From the NCBI GenBank assembly GCA_023145475.1, contig JAGLDR010000003.1:1-33449 (forward strand): DNA of 33,449 nucleotides, given 5' to 3'. Shown here one piece after another: positions 32,289 to 33,449 of the stretch. The position numbers and the translations under genes are program-made. Position 1 is the first letter of the stretch, and every line of letters starts with the position of its first letter. The notes below the pieces were generated by a model, which was not told the origin of the DNA, searched no databases, and saw only the letters and a list, made by a program, of their open reading frames with translations. This DNA is from a bacterium (lineage in GTDB: Bacteria > UBP6 > UBA1177 > JAGLDR01).

Positions 32289-33449
32289 TTAGAATCCGCA
32301 ATGATCAGGAATGAGGCTGCCGCTTATGTTTGGCGTAATAACATTTGCTGGTGCAAAATCTTTCACACACTCAGTAAAACCATTTGCGATACAGTCATAC
32401 TCTTTATCTATACCGTTAATCGTGTAATGTAAGATGTTTTGTTCACAATATGCTGTCTCTGTCCACGATTCTGCAACGGTCTTGTAGACGCAGTTTTCAT
32501 CACCGTCAAGAGCAATATTACAAAGATAGTCAGCGCCATAGGATGTTGCGCAATCGAGCTCAGCAAGATGACCTGTTCCTGTGGCATCACCAACACAGAA
32601 GAGATGTTTTGAACCTTCACAGTGAGTTTCATAGGTTTCGGGATCACACTCTTTCGCAGTCGAAGGAGGCAGACACATTGCAAATGTTTGTCCCATCATA
32701 TTGATGGTGTCACAAGTTGAATCTTTACCCATTATATATTCACAGTTTACGCTCACAATTCTTCCATCGTTACACTGTTTCATTCCGTCATCGGTACATT
32801 CTGGAACATATGTTGTATCGTCACATTCGCCATAGTCGGCATAACAACCACTTTCCATCGTTTCGTTGTTCCACGAGGACATACTCTCTTCAACTTTACA
32901 CTTATAGTTATAATCAGAACAGTCAGTCTTAATCACTTTTCCAAAGATGTTACAGTGTGTTGAAATGTTGTTGTCGCAGCTGTTAGGTGTTGAGCCTGAA
33001 CACTCTTCAGTGCTCTCTTTCACGCTGCCACACACTTTGTAATCATCACAATCGGTAGCTTTGGCATAACAATCAAAGACTAACCGAGCAACTGCCATCG
33101 TGTCTTCTACATGGAGTGAAACAAGAACAGGAGCGTCATCTTCCATATGGAGATAGCTTGTGTAATTTCGAATACATTCGTTGATATCGTCACCGCTTTT
33201 ATCATAGGTGTCTGTTTCGATTTGACAGGCAATATCAAGATTACAGACTTTGATGATTTGCTCAATTGACCAGCTACCAGGGGCAGGGATATCATCTGTT
33301 CCAGGGTCTACGATACCTGCAGCATCTCCACCACCACCATCTTTTGGTGTGAAAAGAATGACATATTTTGAAAAGTGGTTAGAGGTAATCATAATAGGGT
33401 CGCCCTGCATAATTGGGTCGCCTTGCATGATTGGATCACCTTGCATAAT
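32289..33449 (-). CDS. Cys-rich repeat surface protein, 5'-truncated by the window
   Basis: The frame stays open to the window edge, so the true start may lie outside; 386 codons are visible. The N-terminal part seen here is three MQGDPI units, then MITSNHFSKYVILFTPKDGG and a Pro/Asp linker. From about residue 130 come several ~45-55-residue modules with the spacing C-(x)n-C-G...V..DC...Y...C, for example CNIFGKVIKTDCSDY and CNDGRIVSVNCEY. Such Cys-rich modules are common in large secreted proteins of Myxococcota-like genomes; their function is unknown. With many paired Cys it is probably exported, although no signal peptide is visible in this part. Confidence 0.72.
   Translation of the reverse strand: MMQGDPIMQGDPIMQGDPIMITSNHFSKYVILFTPKDGGGGDAAGIVDPGTDDIPAPGSWSIEQIIKVCNLDIACQIETDTYDKSGDDINECIRNYTSYLHMEDDAPVLVSLHVEDTMAVARLVFDCYAKATDCDDYKVCGSVKESTEECSGSTPNSCDNNISTHCNIFGKVIKTDCSDYNYKCKVEESMSSWNNETMESGCYADYGECDDTTYVPECTDDGMKQCNDGRIVSVNCEYIMGKDSTCDTINMMGQTFAMCLPPSTAKECDPETYETHCEGSKHLFCVGDATGTGHLAELDCATSYGADYLCNIALDGDENCVYKTVAESWTETAYCEQNILHYTINGIDKEYDCIANGFTECVKDFAPANVITPNISGSLIPDHCGF
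33393..33449 (-). repeat. 18-bp tandem repeat, three copies visible, each with a start codon and SD-like sequence
   Basis: Units on the minus strand at 33446-33429, 33428-33411 and 33410-33393 encode Met-Gln-Gly-Asp-Pro-Ile and are followed by ATG 33392. The array may continue past the window. The first unit contains GGTGATCC, complementary to the 3' tail of bacterial 16S rRNA, four bases before the next ATG. Confidence 0.9.

Noticed and set aside
33433-33441. GGATCACCT, identical to the 3' tail of 16S rRNA, as an rRNA end
   Set aside because: Only nine bases match and they are part of the 18-bp coding repeat; no rRNA sequence adjoins them. On the coding strand it acts at most as an SD-like sequence.

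Overview
The window is roughly 40% G+C by eye and gene-dense. It carries about 22 protein-coding genes, many overlapping by 4 to 68 bases, and no rRNA, tRNA, insertion sequence, phage gene or CRISPR array that I could find. The content points to a diderm (Gram-negative-type) bacterium: an OmpA-family outer-membrane protein, several lipoproteins, a second outer-membrane-barrel candidate and C-terminal Cys/transmembrane/Lys tails of the MYXO-CTERM kind. Asp-rich stalks, DUF4215, MopE-like, thrombospondin type-3 and EGF repeats are typical of Myxococcota and related former 'Deltaproteobacteria', mostly from uncultured genomes. That placement is inference; nothing here gives a species.

Layout. 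1-3104: a sphingomyelin-synthase-like membrane phosphotransferase, then pyrK-pyrD (electron-transfer and catalytic subunits of class 1B dihydroorotate dehydrogenase) and an overlapping LysM/LytM lipoprotein whose peptidase site is degenerate. 3190-4518: an Asp/Glu-stalk lipoprotein with a MopE-like motif. 4569-7968: a zinc-ribbon/Yip1 membrane protein, ispF, an unknown two-helix membrane protein and gltX, almost without gaps. 8001-15769: a cell-envelope block with a CapA-like lipoprotein, a GT-C glycosyltransferase with a long extracytoplasmic tail, a soluble-type lytic transglycosylase and a SpoIID-domain protein. 15845-23186: a surface block with a BspA/DUF285-repeat lipoprotein, a giant TSP3/EGF/OmpA protein and an outer-membrane barrel candidate. 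23228-26267: a methyltransferase and a secreted gluzincin metallopeptidase. 26302-32276: housekeeping genes on both strands (M23 peptidase, leucyl aminopeptidase, DUF192 protein, thiL, class I/II aminotransferase). 32289 to the right edge: a 5'-truncated Cys-rich repeat protein beginning, as seen here, with tandem Met-Gln-Gly-Asp-Pro-Ile units.

The common theme is the cell surface. Four predicted wall enzymes or regulators (LytM-like, Slt, SpoIID, M23) could remodel peptidoglycan, the OmpA domain could tie the outer membrane to it, and several exposed proteins stand on long acidic stalks next to a lipid or membrane anchor. The most unusual object is the 1689-residue protein at 17472-22541. 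It looks like two secreted proteins in one reading frame: an EGF/TSP3 adhesin-like half ending in a Cys/transmembrane/Lys sorting-type tail, followed at once by a signal-peptide-like segment and an OmpA protein. The junction lies on a run of nine A inside an 8-bp inverted repeat, and loss of one A would stop translation exactly after the Lys cluster. This suggests a polyprotein, or a slippage switch between an anchored short form and the long form.
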